Part shown: positions 23,491 through 32,595 of the stretch, one piece after another
How the letters are laid out: each line of letters begins with the position of its first letter
Position numbering within the stretch: position 1 is the stretch's first letter
From: Vagococcus zengguangii
Lineage (GTDB): Bacteria; Bacillota; Bacilli; Lactobacillales; Vagococcaceae
DNA: 64,000 nt
Direction of reading: 5' to 3'
Assembly: GCF_005145005.1 (NCBI RefSeq)
Contig: NZ_CP039712.1
Location: 1,863,501-1,927,500 of the forward strand
Position numbers and translations under genes: made by a program
The notes under the pieces: model-generated
Told to the model about the DNA's origin: nothing
What the model saw: the letters and a program-made list of their open reading frames with translations, nothing else
The model's database searches: none

Positions 23491-26154
23491 TTACAATGCA
23501 TTATCAAGAAACATTTCCGTGATATAGGCTATTTCATCTTCAGAAATTGCTATTTCATAACGTTTTTCTAATTGCATCATCTTAGTTTTAACACCATTGA
23601 ACTCAATGCGGTGTTGCGTCTTATAATGTTCTAAATCTTTAAACACTCTTAGACGTTCTTCTGACTTCAAGCCATCAATTAAGAAAGCAATATGAATCAT
23701 AATCGCTGATTCAATACCGGGTTCTAAAATAATCTTTAAATCACGTTGAATGTGTTCAACGATACTTTGCAATAGATGGAGTAAATCAGATACGGAATCA
23801 ACGTGCGTTAAGCTACCTTTTAACGAATAAATCATTTGGTCGATTTCAACTTCATCAGCTGCTATACGCTTCAAATCTGTTAGCCCATGATTATTAAATA
23901 TGTCAAAAGCTGAGAAGAATGGAATATTCTGATACTCCACGTCTACTGTTCCGACAATTCCTTTAATATCATAGTTTTCTAACAGTTCATCTATTCGAGA
24001 GCGAAACGATTCTTTTTCCAAATACTGTAATTGGAACACTTCAATCTCTTCGTTCAAAATAGGTTTGATACGTTCTGATAATTTCGCAGCAACCCCTTCA
24101 CCCGTAAAACAAGTCACGACAATCGCTTTAGGAAGTTCTTTAGCTGGCTTGAATTGATTACGCACAATCGATTGGAATGACACTTGAATATTTTGATAAA
24201 TATCTTCTAGACTTCGACCCGTACTTACCATTCGGACGGCTTCTAAAACAATCATCGTACTTACCATCGAAATCGCACGTGTTTTAACACCTGTTTCTTC
24301 ATAAATCATATTGCCAAAGGTATTCAAAGAACCCATATCCGTTAATAACAACATGCCACTACGCATCTCTTCTTTATGATTCAAGACATAATCTTTCACT
24401 TGTTCATACATCGTTTGAACTTCCATCGTCAATGGCATATTGAAGGCAACACCCGTTTTTGTTCCTAGCAATTCTTGCACTGCTTCCAACATACTTGAAG
24501 CAGTCGATTGGCCGTGCATCAGTAAAATGACTTGTACATCATTCGTTTGAGTCTTAGCTGCTTCGGTTAAATCAACCGATAAAAACATGGTAATAAAGCC
24601 AATTTCATCAAATGGAATTTGTAACGCAAGTTCATGCTCAATCATTGCAGATAAATCAAGCGCTACTTGAAACTCTTCACGATAGTTAATACGAACATCA
24701 TTTAGACTAGGATGAACAATGAGACGCTTCTCACGAATACGTTCAAGTGTGCCTTGCAAATGAAGGGCAAACGCAAAACGCGCTTTTTCATTGTAAACTC
24801 GGTCTAACTTTTCTTCAGCAATATCATATAATCGATTCGTTAAGTTCCAAATATTGTCAGGAATTAAATCACGATGAATCGTCGAACTGGCTAATTCATC
24901 CATATAAGCTTCAAAAAATTGATTAACATCCGCTTCAATTAATTTTTCTAAATCGATTTCTTCAATTTCTTGATGTTTTAAATCACTCACACGGTCTTCA
25001 ATGGTTTGATAAACTCCCATATCACGAGCAGGATCTTGTTGCCAAACGACTTCTTTAGCACCTGGCTCGAAGGTTAGATGTTGTTTATTCTTATCAATGG
25101 CACGCTCAAAGTGATCTGGTAAATCTTTGACACGTAACAAACCTTTTTGAACGTTTAGCGGTAAATCATTTTGTTTAATAGTCAAATAGGCTTCACCATG
25201 TGTACGATAATGTAGAAACGCTTTAGCACAAACCAACTTCAAATCACGCTTGACTTGTCCAATATTTCCTTCAGCATCATACAACATGAATCCTAGCAAC
25301 ACATCACGTTCAATCACAATTTTTTGATTCAAACGATCTGCTTCTTGTTTGATAAACAATGTTACGATTTCATAACGCTCATCTAACGAACGTTCACGAA
25401 GTGCTGGTAACGTAATCGACATCGGAATACGACGATTAAAGGTTGTTAAAAAGACTTCAGAACTTTCAGTGGTTGCCCCTATAATTTGAACAGAGGCGTG
25501 ATGCACTTCAGTACTTTCCCCCAACGGACGAAACTCACCTTTGTCAATAAAGGTAAACAACATCTCTTGTCCTTCTGGTGGTAGACGATGAATCTCATCT
25601 AGGAACAAAATCCCACCATCTGCTTGAGATAGCAAACCAGGACGGTCACTATCTGCCCCCGTATAGGCTCCTTTTTTCACCCCAAAAATATGTGAGAAAA
25701 GCAATTGGGGATTTTGAGCGTAGTCCGCACAGTTAAATGAAATAAACGGTGCTTCCTCAGATAACGTTTGAGAACTAATCGCAAATTGATACATACATTC
25801 GGCAAATAATGATTTCCCTGTCCCTGTTTCTCCAAAAATAATCGTGTGTAATCCTCTTGGAGGATATAGAATCGCCGCTTTAGCTTGCTGGATGCTGATT
25901 TTTAACGAATCACTCGACCCTACTAAATCATCAAACGAAACCGTGTATTTTTCAGGCTCTTGTTTGGCAATATTCACGCTGTAAACAACGGGACGACCAG
26001 AGCTTTTAAACACGCGTTTTTCTTTATATAGTTCCGTTAAGTAGCGGCTCACATTGCTACGTTCCAATTCCATTTGGCTCGCAATTTCATTCGCAGTTAA
26101 CCCACTAACATGCAGACTTAAAAATTGATAAATTTGTTCTTTTCGGCTTCTCAT
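23491..26154 (-). CDS. LevR/CelR-type sigma-54 activator with PTS regulation domains
   Basis: The 887-residue activator has an N-terminal winged helix-turn-helix (residues 1-60), an AAA+ sigma-54 activator domain with Walker A GETGTGKS (108-115), the sigma-54-contacting loop GAYTGA (162-167) and Walker B GGILFLDEIHR (180-190). Then come a PRD (about 440-545), an EIIA-Man-like domain (VILLMHGQSTASSMLEAV), an EIIB-like segment (VVTCFTGEGVA) and a second PRD (ESAIMIHIAFLIDGL). This is the LevR/ManR/CelR layout, where PTS phosphorylation tunes activity. Its neighbours are three operons with sigma-54 promoters, so it is their likely regulator. The gene may be co-transcribed with the upstream helicase (38-base gap). 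Confidence 0.93.
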   Translation of the reverse strand: MRSRKEQIYQFLSLHVSGLTANEIASQMELERSNVSRYLTELYKEKRVFKSSGRPVVYSVNIAKQEPEKYTVSFDDLVGSSDSLKISIQQAKAAILYPPRGLHTIIFGETGTGKSLFAECMYQFAISSQTLSEEAPFISFNCADYAQNPQLLFSHIFGVKKGAYTGADSDRPGLLSQADGGILFLDEIHRLPPEGQEMLFTFIDKGEFRPLGESTEVHHASVQIIGATTESSEVFLTTFNRRIPMSITLPALRERSLDERYEIVTLFIKQEADRLNQKIVIERDVLLGFMLYDAEGNIGQVKRDLKLVCAKAFLHYRTHGEAYLTIKQNDLPLNVQKGLLRVKDLPDHFERAIDKNKQHLTFEPGAKEVVWQQDPARDMGVYQTIEDRVSDLKHQEIEEIDLEKLIEADVNQFFEAYMDELASSTIHRDLIPDNIWNLTNRLYDIAEEKLDRVYNEKARFAFALHLQGTLERIREKRLIVHPSLNDVRINYREEFQVALDLSAMIEHELALQIPFDEIGFITMFLSVDLTEAAKTQTNDVQVILLMHGQSTASSMLEAVQELLGTKTGVAFNMPLTMEVQTMYEQVKDYVLNHKEEMRSGMLLLTDMGSLNTFGNMIYEETGVKTRAISMVSTMIVLEAVRMVSTGRSLEDIYQNIQVSFQSIVRNQFKPAKELPKAIVVTCFTGEGVAAKLSERIKPILNEEIEVFQLQYLEKESFRSRIDELLENYDIKGIVGTVDVEYQNIPFFSAFDIFNNHGLTDLKRIAADEVEIDQMIYSLKGSLTHVDSVSDLLHLLQSIVEHIQRDLKIILEPGIESAIMIHIAFLIDGLKSEERLRVFKDLEHYKTQHRIEFNGVKTKMMQLEKRYEIAISEDEIAYITEMFLDNAL

Positions 26155-26192
26155 TTGATTCCTCCAATTACGACAAAACGTTCACTACCTAT

Positions 26193-27422
26193 TTATTTCT
26201 TTTTCGCTTTTTTCTTTTTATTTTTAGCCGGAGTTTTTTTCGCTTTGCTATCTTTTTTATCTTTTTTTGGTTTTATTTTTGCTGAATCAGTTAATTTCGT
26301 TGGCTCAGTTAGTGATAACTTCCCACCATATAAGAACACTTCGTGCAGATCAGCACTTGGTCGTTGACTAACATTTTTCAAGTCTTTCATTTGGTGGTCA
26401 CTTAATAAGGTCAAGACATTCCCTTCACGATTCATCCGCCCTGTACGTCCACTACGGTGTACATAACTTTCAACGCCATAAGGGACATCATAGTGAATCA
26501 CGTAATCAACTTCTTGGAAGTCCAAACCACGTGCCCCTAGATCGGTTGTTAATAAAAACGGCACTTTTTTCTCATGAAATGCTTGGATAGCACGTTGACG
26601 TTCGAATTTATTTTGATCAGATGCAAGCGACACGTTGGCTACGCCATCATACGTTAATTTGTCTGAAACAGATCCCATATCTTGGACTTCGTTAAAGAAG
26701 ACAATCGCACGCATCCCGTCAACATGAGCTAAACTCTTCAACACGCTGCCGCGTTTACGAAGTGGTGTGCGAATGTAACCGTGTAGGACATCGGCTGCTT
26801 GTTCTGCTTGCTCGTTCGTCACATCAATCAACCTGAAGTCACGACGGACTAATTCCTTAAAACCAGCCTCAACGGTTTGACCTGTCGCTGAAATCCCAAC
26901 TAATTGAGTCTGTTGTTGCAGACGTTTCAAAATATTTTGAGCCGCATTCAATTCCGAATGGGCAATTAATTGATCAACTTCATCCAACACGACTGTCTTT
27001 AATAGATGAGCTTTTATTTTTTTCTGTTGGACTAATTCGTAAACTCGTCCCGGTGTTCCCACTAATACTTCTGGTTTATCTTTTAATTTTTCAATTTGAC
27101 GTTTGATGTTGGCCTGACCAATCAGTGGTTGAACACTACAATCCACCGCACCAATCCACTCACGGATCACGTCAGTTACTTGAATCGCTAATTCTTGTGT
27201 TGGTAATAATACGAGTAATTGATTACCCTCTTTGGGTTCTAAACGTTCTAATAACGGTAAAACATAAGCAATCGTTTTACCTGTTCCGGTTGGTGAAACC
27301 CCTAAAATATGTTCGCCTTGTTTTAATGGTTCATAGGCTTGTTGCTGAATAGCTGTTGGTTCCTGAAATTTTTTGGCTTGCCATTGTTCTTGCCAAGCTT
27401 GTGTTAATTGCGTTAACTTCAT
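26193..27422 (-). CDS. DEAD/DEAH-box RNA helicase
   Basis: The 409-residue protein shows the ordered helicase motifs: Q motif (FQEPTAIQQQAY), motif I SPTGTGKT, Ia PTQELA, Ib TPGRV, motif II DEVD (a DEVD rather than DEAD box), motif III SAT, then TTDLGARGLDF and HRSGRTGR. The C-terminus is lysine-rich (KPKKDKKDSKAKKTPAKNKK), suited to RNA binding. It resembles the short CshB/YfmL-like cold-shock helicases of Firmicutes; the exact subfamily is uncertain. It lies 13 bases after the oxidoreductase gene. Confidence 0.88.
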   Translation of the reverse strand: MKLTQLTQAWQEQWQAKKFQEPTAIQQQAYEPLKQGEHILGVSPTGTGKTIAYVLPLLERLEPKEGNQLLVLLPTQELAIQVTDVIREWIGAVDCSVQPLIGQANIKRQIEKLKDKPEVLVGTPGRVYELVQQKKIKAHLLKTVVLDEVDQLIAHSELNAAQNILKRLQQQTQLVGISATGQTVEAGFKELVRRDFRLIDVTNEQAEQAADVLHGYIRTPLRKRGSVLKSLAHVDGMRAIVFFNEVQDMGSVSDKLTYDGVANVSLASDQNKFERQRAIQAFHEKKVPFLLTTDLGARGLDFQEVDYVIHYDVPYGVESYVHRSGRTGRMNREGNVLTLLSDHQMKDLKNVSQRPSADLHEVFLYGGKLSLTEPTKLTDSAKIKPKKDKKDSKAKKTPAKNKKKKAKKK

Positions 27423-27435
27423 TTTTTATTTTCCT

Positions 27436-28434
27436 TTATTCTTTAATGTCTGCTGCAAAGGTAATGCCTTCTTGCAGTCTTAAGTCTTCCATCACTTCAT
27501 GGACCGTATGCATAACGTCCAGTAATTCACGATAAGTCGCATCTTGTAAGTCATCACGATTAATCAACTGAGCAAACGTACGCGCCTCTTCAACCATTGG
27601 ATTGTCTTCTTTTACGACTGGTATCGCAGTCATTTCACCCGTTGTATGATCGTATAACGAAATTTCTTCGATACTATTGGTCGCGTTCATACTAATAGTT
27701 TGCGTATGACCAATAATTTCTGAAGGTAAGAAACTTGTACTTGATTTCCCTGTCATCATGTTGACGTCAAAGTCTTGATAACGGAAAATCATATGACCGA
27801 CCCCGTCAACACCCGTTGGTAATTTACGCGCAAAATAATGCACTTCTTCTGGCTTACCAAACCAAGCAACCGCTGAATAGACAAGGTAAATGCCTAAGTC
27901 CATCAACGCACCACCGGAGAATTTTGGTGAAAAAATATTTGGCTCTTCGCCTGCCACTACTTGGTCATAACGTGATGAATATTTCATATAACTAAAGTTC
28001 GCTGTCACGATTGGCCCTAATGCCGGAATCATCTCTGCGACTTGTTTAAAATTTTCTTCATGAATATTACGCGCTGCTTCAAAATAGAAAACGCCTTGCG
28101 TATCTGCTAACTGATGTAATTCTTCTAATTCAACTAAACGTGAAACGGCCGGTTTTTCACTAATCACATGCTTACCTGCTAATAAGGCTTGTTTGGCTTG
28201 TTCATAATGCATGCTGTTAGGGGATGCAAGATACACCACCTCCAACGCTTCATCTGCAAAAAAAGCGGATAAATCAGTGTACACATTTGTTTGTTGATAC
28301 GTTTCACCAAATTTAAGCCCCGATTCAACCGAACGAGAATAAATACTATGTAATTCAAATTGCTGCGTTTCAATCGCCGCACCTACAAATTGATGGGTAA
28401 TCCAGTTCGTACCGATAATTCCTAGTTTTAACAT
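27436..28434 (-). CDS. Gfo/Idh/MocA family NAD(P)-dependent oxidoreductase
   Basis: The 332-residue protein begins LKLGIIGTNWITHQFVGAA (a Rossmann dinucleotide site), with the ISEKPAVSRLVELEEL segment containing the catalytic EKP and an FSGGALMDLGIYLVYSAVAWFG segment typical of the family C-terminal domain. The substrate is not predictable; members oxidise sugars, inositols and related polyols. ATG 28434 follows GAGGAGTG. It heads a minus-strand group with the helicase and the sigma-54 activator. Confidence 0.88.
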   Translation of the reverse strand: MLKLGIIGTNWITHQFVGAAIETQQFELHSIYSRSVESGLKFGETYQQTNVYTDLSAFFADEALEVVYLASPNSMHYEQAKQALLAGKHVISEKPAVSRLVELEELHQLADTQGVFYFEAARNIHEENFKQVAEMIPALGPIVTANFSYMKYSSRYDQVVAGEEPNIFSPKFSGGALMDLGIYLVYSAVAWFGKPEEVHYFARKLPTGVDGVGHMIFRYQDFDVNMMTGKSSTSFLPSEIIGHTQTISMNATNSIEEISLYDHTTGEMTAIPVVKEDNPMVEEARTFAQLINRDDLQDATYRELLDVMHTVHEVMEDLRLQEGITFAADIKE

Positions 28435-28587
28435 AAGGCACACTCCTCTAATTGTTATTCTCTTTATTATACACTAATTTACGAGTGAATAAAAAAGATA
28501 ATCAAATCAAGCCCTTCCACGAATTATGGAGAGAATATGTTATGATAGGAAGATAGTTTTATAAACAAGAAACGGAGTGTATAAAAG

Positions 28588-29163
28588 TTGATGAATAAGG
28601 AAGACCTTGCTAAATTATTGTGGAAACAGCCTACGTTACGTGAAATTTTGACAATAGTTGATAGATTAGAATTACCTGATTGTTGGTTATGTGCAGGGAC
28701 AATTAGAAATGGTGTGTGGGATTACTTAAGCGGGCATTTGACCCCTGATTTAACAATGCGTGATGTCGATGTGGTCTTCTATGATCCAGCTATTTCATAT
28801 GAACAAACACTATTGATCGAAGCCAATCTAAAACAACAACATCCCACGTATCAATGGGAGTTAAAAAATCAAGTTTATATGCACCAACACAATCCAAATA
28901 CGCCGATGTATCAAAATGCACGTGATGCGATTGCTAAGTTTCCTGAAACATGTACAGCAATTGGCGCGCGCCTACACCCTGAAACCAAACAATTAGAACT
29001 CTACACACCACATGGTATCGAAGATTTAGTAAGTTTTATCGTGCGACCAACACCATACTTTGCTGAGGATGCCGAGCGGATGTCGGTTTATCACGCGCGA
29101 GTCAAAAATAAGGGCTGGCACGACCTATGGACAAACATACAATATAAAAAAGCCCCCAATTAG
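28588..29163 (+). CDS. Nucleotidyltransferase family protein (DUF925/COG3575-like)
   Basis: The 191-residue protein has a pattern like the minimal nucleotidyltransferase fold: CAGTIRNGVWDYLSG, then RDVDVVFYDP with two aspartates, and a C-terminal FIVRPTPYFAEDAERMSVYHARVKNKGW. It is probably a stand-alone family member of unknown substrate. The start is TTG (28588) or the adjacent ATG (28591), both behind GGAGTG. The last codons and stop are encoded in the arm of the terminator of the convergent glnQ operon. Confidence 0.75.
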   Translation: MMNKEDLAKLLWKQPTLREILTIVDRLELPDCWLCAGTIRNGVWDYLSGHLTPDLTMRDVDVVFYDPAISYEQTLLIEANLKQQHPTYQWELKNQVYMHQHNPNTPMYQNARDAIAKFPETCTAIGARLHPETKQLELYTPHGIEDLVSFIVRPTPYFAEDAERMSVYHARVKNKGWHDLWTNIQYKKAPN

Positions 29164-29200
29164 AAATAAGTGAGATAGCATACTTATTTCTAATTGGGGG
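29146..29200 (-). terminator. Terminator of the glnPH-glnQ operon, overlapping a coding end
   Basis: Two perfect 19-base arms (29153-29171 and 29182-29200) starting CCCCCAATTAG and ending CTAATTGGGGG enclose a 10-base loop. On the minus strand a T run follows. The left arm encodes the last residues (APN) and stop of the convergent nucleotidyltransferase-like gene. Confidence 0.9.
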
Positions 29201-29220
29201 TCTACTTATCGATATTTTTC

Positions 29221-29952
29221 TTATAATACTTTATCCAAGAAGTTCTTCGTTCTTTCGTTTTGTGGATTATTGAAGATTTCTTCTGGGGTTGTGTCTTCTA
29301 AAATTTGACCTTCATCGATAAAAATCACACGGTCAGCTACTTCTCTTGCAAATCCCATCTCGTGCGTTACAATCACCATCGTCATCCCTTTATGGGCTAA
29401 TTTTTTCATAACATTTAATACGTCGCCAACCATTTCTGGGTCAAGCGCCGAAGTCGGTTCATCAAATAACATAATATCAGGATTCATCGCTAAGGCACGT
29501 GCGATCGCCACACGTTGTTTTTGTCCGCCTGATAATGACTTAGGATACGCGTCACATTTATCCGATAAGCCCACAGTGTCTAGTAGTTTCATCGCTTTAG
29601 CTTCAGCATCTGCTTTGGACATTTTGCCTAGATCAACTGGTGCTAAGGTAATGTTATCCATCACTGATAAGTGTGGGAATAAATTAAAATGCTGGAATAC
29701 CATGCCAATATGTTGACGAACCAAGTTAATATCCGTATTATCGTCAGCAATATTCACACCATCGATGATAACTTCTCCTTGATCAATCTGTTCTAAGCGA
29801 TTCATACAACGTAAGAAAGTTGATTTACCAGAACCTGATGGCCCGATAATACAAACTACTTCCCCTTCATTTATTGACAAATCAATCCCTTTTAAGACTT
29901 CATTATCATTGAATTTTTTTCGTAAGTTTTCGACTAAAATTTTCTCTGCCAT
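29221..29952 (-). CDS. glnQ: Amino acid ABC transporter ATP-binding protein (GlnQ-like)
   Basis: The 243-residue ATPase shows Walker [11 protein letters not shown]-loop [14 protein letters not shown], signature [16 protein letters not shown], Walker [18 protein letters not shown] and H-loop [15 protein letters not shown]. This is the polar amino acid uptake subfamily, probably glutamine. It abuts the fused binding-protein/permease gene with no gap, so the importer is encoded by two genes. Confidence 0.92.
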   Translation of the reverse strand: MAEKILVENLRKKFNDNEVLKGIDLSINEGEVVCIIGPSGSGKSTFLRCMNRLEQIDQGEVIIDGVNIADDNTDINLVRQHIGMVFQHFNLFPHLSVMDNITLAPVDLGKMSKADAEAKAMKLLDTVGLSDKCDAYPKSLSGGQKQRVAIARALAMNPDIMLFDEPTSALDPEMVGDVLNVMKKLAHKGMTMVIVTHEMGFAREVADRVIFIDEGQILEDTTPEEIFNNPQNERTKNFLDKVL

Positions 29953-32124
29953 TTAGTTCACCTTCTTTTCTAAACGTTTAGCAAATTTAGTTAATGCTGT
30001 AATCACGATAAAGTATAGTAACGCGATTAAGAAATATACCGTTGTCGCTTGTAAATTACGTGCCACAATGATTTTACCAGCTTGTAATAATTCAATTAAA
30101 CCAATAGCTGAAAGAATCGTTGTATCTTTCAATGAAATAACAAATTGGTTAACAAATGATGGAATCATCACTTTAACAGCCTGTGGTAAAATAACACGTT
30201 TCATCGTCTTACCATAAGATAAACCTAAACTACGGGCAGCTTCCATTTGCCCCTTGTCAACAGCATTGATCCCACCACGAACAATTTCAGAAATATAGGC
30301 ACTCGCATTTAAAGTCAACGTCACAATCCCAGCGATAAAGACAGGAATCTTCATTCCTAATACACCTGGTAAACCAAAATAAATGAAGAATGCTAATACC
30401 ATTAATGGAATACCACGAATTAAATCAACAAATACTGTCGAAATCCCTCTTAAAATCGCACTTGGTGACACGCTAAATAGTCCTAAAATAACCCCTAAAA
30501 TCATCGCTAATACAAATGAGATAGCAGTCAGTAACAAGGTCATGCCTAAACCTTTTAATAGACGTTGCCAGTTGTTTTTGACAACTCCCATAAAGGTACT
30601 TTCATCGGCTTTGTCGGCAACTTGTTCCTCGTCCTCTTTGCCAAGGTATGCTCCTACGATTTCATCGTATTCACCGGTACGTTTTAGTTCAGCTAAGCCT
30701 TCGTTAAACATAGCTACTAATTCAGGGTTTTGACCTTTTTTAACAGCAAAACCGTATGAACCGCCTTCTTCACGAGCGATTGGTGTTTTAATTTTTTTCC
30801 CTTGGTTTATGCCATAATCAGTAATCGGATAGTCATCCATAAAGGCATCGACTGCACCTACTTCTAAAGCTGAATGCATCGCATCCGTTGTGTCTAAATA
30901 TTTAATTTTGTAGCCATATGTTGCTTCATTTGTTTCTAAGAAGTCAGCACTTTCAGTTCCGATTTTAGCGGCAACTGTTTTGCCTTTTAAATCTTCGTAC
31001 GATGTAATATCATTATTGTCTTCAGCCACTGCGATTTGAATGCCGCTTTGGAAATAAGGTTCTGAAAAATCAAATTTCTTTTGACGATCATCCGTAATCG
31101 TCATTCCTGCAATCACGCCATCCACTTGATCTGACTCTACTGCTTGGATAGCTGAACTGAAACCAATATAGTTCATTTCAATGTTGAAACCTTGCATTTC
31201 AGCGATACGATTAATTAAATCAACATCAATCCCAACATATTCGCCATCAGTATTTTGGAATTCAAATGGTGCAAACGTTGAATCACTTGCGATAACATAT
31301 TTATCTTTTTTCGGTGTGATTTTCTTCATTTCAGTCGTATCTGTCGTTGCATCTGCTTCACTGCCAGTTGCAATATATTGGGTTAAAATTTTATCATAGC
31401 CACCATTTTCTTTTAGTTCTTTTAATCCTTCATTGAATAATTTTAATAATTCTTGATTTTCACCTTTTTTAACAGCAAAACCATAAGAACTACCCGTAAT
31501 TTTGTCACCAACAAATTGTAACGCTTGACCTTGACTAATTGCGTAACCTAGAACTGGATAGTCATCATAAATTGCATCTGCTTCACCATTTTTTAACGCT
31601 TGATAAAGACCTGTTGCATCGTCAAAGTTTTTAACTTTGTATCCATATTTCTTCTGATTGTCCTCTAAAAATGTAGCACTTTCAGTTCCGACTTTAGCGG
31701 CAACTATTTTGCCTTTTAAATCTTCAAGTTTCGTAATGCTATCATTACCTTTTTTGACCGCCATTTGAATACCACTATCAAAATATGGTTCTGAGAAATC
31801 AAATGATTTTTTACGTTCGTCGGTAATACTCATCCCAGCGATCATTGCATCGATTTGTTTAGATTGCACGGCTTGAATTGAACTATCAAAGCCTAAAGGT
31901 TTCAAATTAACTTTAAAGCCTTTATTTTTTGCAATAGTATTTAATAAATCAATATCAATTCCCTCATACTCACCCTTGTCATTTTCGAATTCGAATGGTG
32001 CGAAAGTTATATCTGTGCCAATATCATACGTCTTTGCTTGAGCCTGAGAGGGATACCCCACTACAATTGCTATAAACGTGATGATTAAGCTGTAAATTGT
32101 GAGAAATTTCTTGTTGAACGTCAT
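29953..32124 (-). CDS. Glutamine-type ABC transporter: two substrate-binding domains fused to permease (GlnPH)
   Basis: The 723-residue protein contains a signal sequence (LTIYSLIITFIAIVV, processing likely after AQA near residue 30), two tandem SBP-3 domains (about 33-255 and 275-495, each with FAPFEFEN/FEFQN, AMIAGMSITDERKKSFDFSEPYF-type motifs and a GTESA turn), and a permease domain (about 510-723, RGIPLMVLAFFIYFG and EAARSLGLSYGKTMKRVILPQA). Lactobacillales GlnPQ proteins use fused tandem binding domains of different affinity. The start follows AGGGGGAAACG. It forms an importer with GlnQ. Confidence 0.92.
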   Translation of the reverse strand: MTFNKKFLTIYSLIITFIAIVVGYPSQAQAKTYDIGTDITFAPFEFENDKGEYEGIDIDLLNTIAKNKGFKVNLKPLGFDSSIQAVQSKQIDAMIAGMSITDERKKSFDFSEPYFDSGIQMAVKKGNDSITKLEDLKGKIVAAKVGTESATFLEDNQKKYGYKVKNFDDATGLYQALKNGEADAIYDDYPVLGYAISQGQALQFVGDKITGSSYGFAVKKGENQELLKLFNEGLKELKENGGYDKILTQYIATGSEADATTDTTEMKKITPKKDKYVIASDSTFAPFEFQNTDGEYVGIDVDLINRIAEMQGFNIEMNYIGFSSAIQAVESDQVDGVIAGMTITDDRQKKFDFSEPYFQSGIQIAVAEDNNDITSYEDLKGKTVAAKIGTESADFLETNEATYGYKIKYLDTTDAMHSALEVGAVDAFMDDYPITDYGINQGKKIKTPIAREEGGSYGFAVKKGQNPELVAMFNEGLAELKRTGEYDEIVGAYLGKEDEEQVADKADESTFMGVVKNNWQRLLKGLGMTLLLTAISFVLAMILGVILGLFSVSPSAILRGISTVFVDLIRGIPLMVLAFFIYFGLPGVLGMKIPVFIAGIVTLTLNASAYISEIVRGGINAVDKGQMEAARSLGLSYGKTMKRVILPQAVKVMIPSFVNQFVISLKDTTILSAIGLIELLQAGKIIVARNLQATTVYFLIALLYFIVITALTKFAKRLEKKVN

Positions 32125-32168
32125 AAACGTTTCCCCCTATATCTTTGTTTTTTTCTAATCAATGTCTA

Positions 32169-32198
32169 ATTATATAATAAACAATTTAACGATAGCAA
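32169..32198 (-). promoter_or_regulatory. Promoter of the glnPH-glnQ operon
   Basis: On the minus strand TTGCTA (32193-32198), 18-base spacer, TATAAT (32169-32174), about 45 bases from the start codon. Confidence 0.65.
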
Positions 32199-32211
32199 GT
32201 CATATATACCA

Positions 32212-32244
32212 TCACTTTCATTTTTTTTCAAAAAATGAAAGTGA
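32212..32244. promoter_or_regulatory. Perfect 15-bp inverted repeat upstream of the glnPH promoter
   Basis: TCACTTTCATTTTTT (32212-32226) and AAAAAATGAAAGTGA (32230-32244) are exact complements with a 3-base loop. The repeat is 14 bases upstream of the -35. It could bind a regulator of amino acid uptake, or form a hairpin. The rest of 32245-32453 is AT-rich with nothing else that I can support. Confidence 0.55.
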
Positions 32245-32453
32245 ATGAACTGTATTTTTTCCTCTTTATTTTCTAATAAAATAACAAATTAATAAACTAA
32301 CGAACCTTACCTTTATCAATAAGTAAACGATTGCTAACTAACGTTTGAAAAATAAAAATAATATTCATACAAACTGTATAAACAATCAAAAAAATCAACT
32401 ATACCATTTCTTTTTTTTATTAATTTAAGCTTAAAAAACTGGTAAATGCATGG

Positions 32454-32494
32454 AAAAAAGCGCTAATAACCAACAAATGATTATTAGCGCTTTT
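32454..32494 (-). terminator. Terminator of the ABC exporter operon
   Basis: AAAAGCGCTAATAA and TTATTAGCGCTTTT form a perfect 14-bp stem with an 11-base loop and, on the minus strand, a T run. It lies about 90 bases after the exporter stop codon; a repeat remnant is between. Confidence 0.9.
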
Positions 32495-32526
32495 CATTCT
32501 GAATTGGACAGTATAATAAAATGATA

Positions 32527-32595
32527 CTTCAATCACTTTACTTAATCCTGATTTTTAGCACAGATTACTCGGTAATATGCGCCTTCAATCACTTT
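32527..32595 (-). repeat. Dispersed repeat, locus D (short degenerate copy)
   Basis: TTCAATCACTTTACTTAATC, then CGGTAATATGCGCC and TTCAATCACTTTG resemble a deleted type 1 unit: both AAGTGATTGA borders (AAGTGCTTGA elsewhere) and the CGGTAATATG arm are present, the rest is lost. The inner border supplies the final codons AGT GAT TGA of the exporter gene. Confidence 0.65.

Noticed and set aside
13976..26154. Prophage or genomic island around the PTS block
   Set aside because: No integrase, transposase, phage structural gene or att repeat was found; duplication of operons explains the structure.
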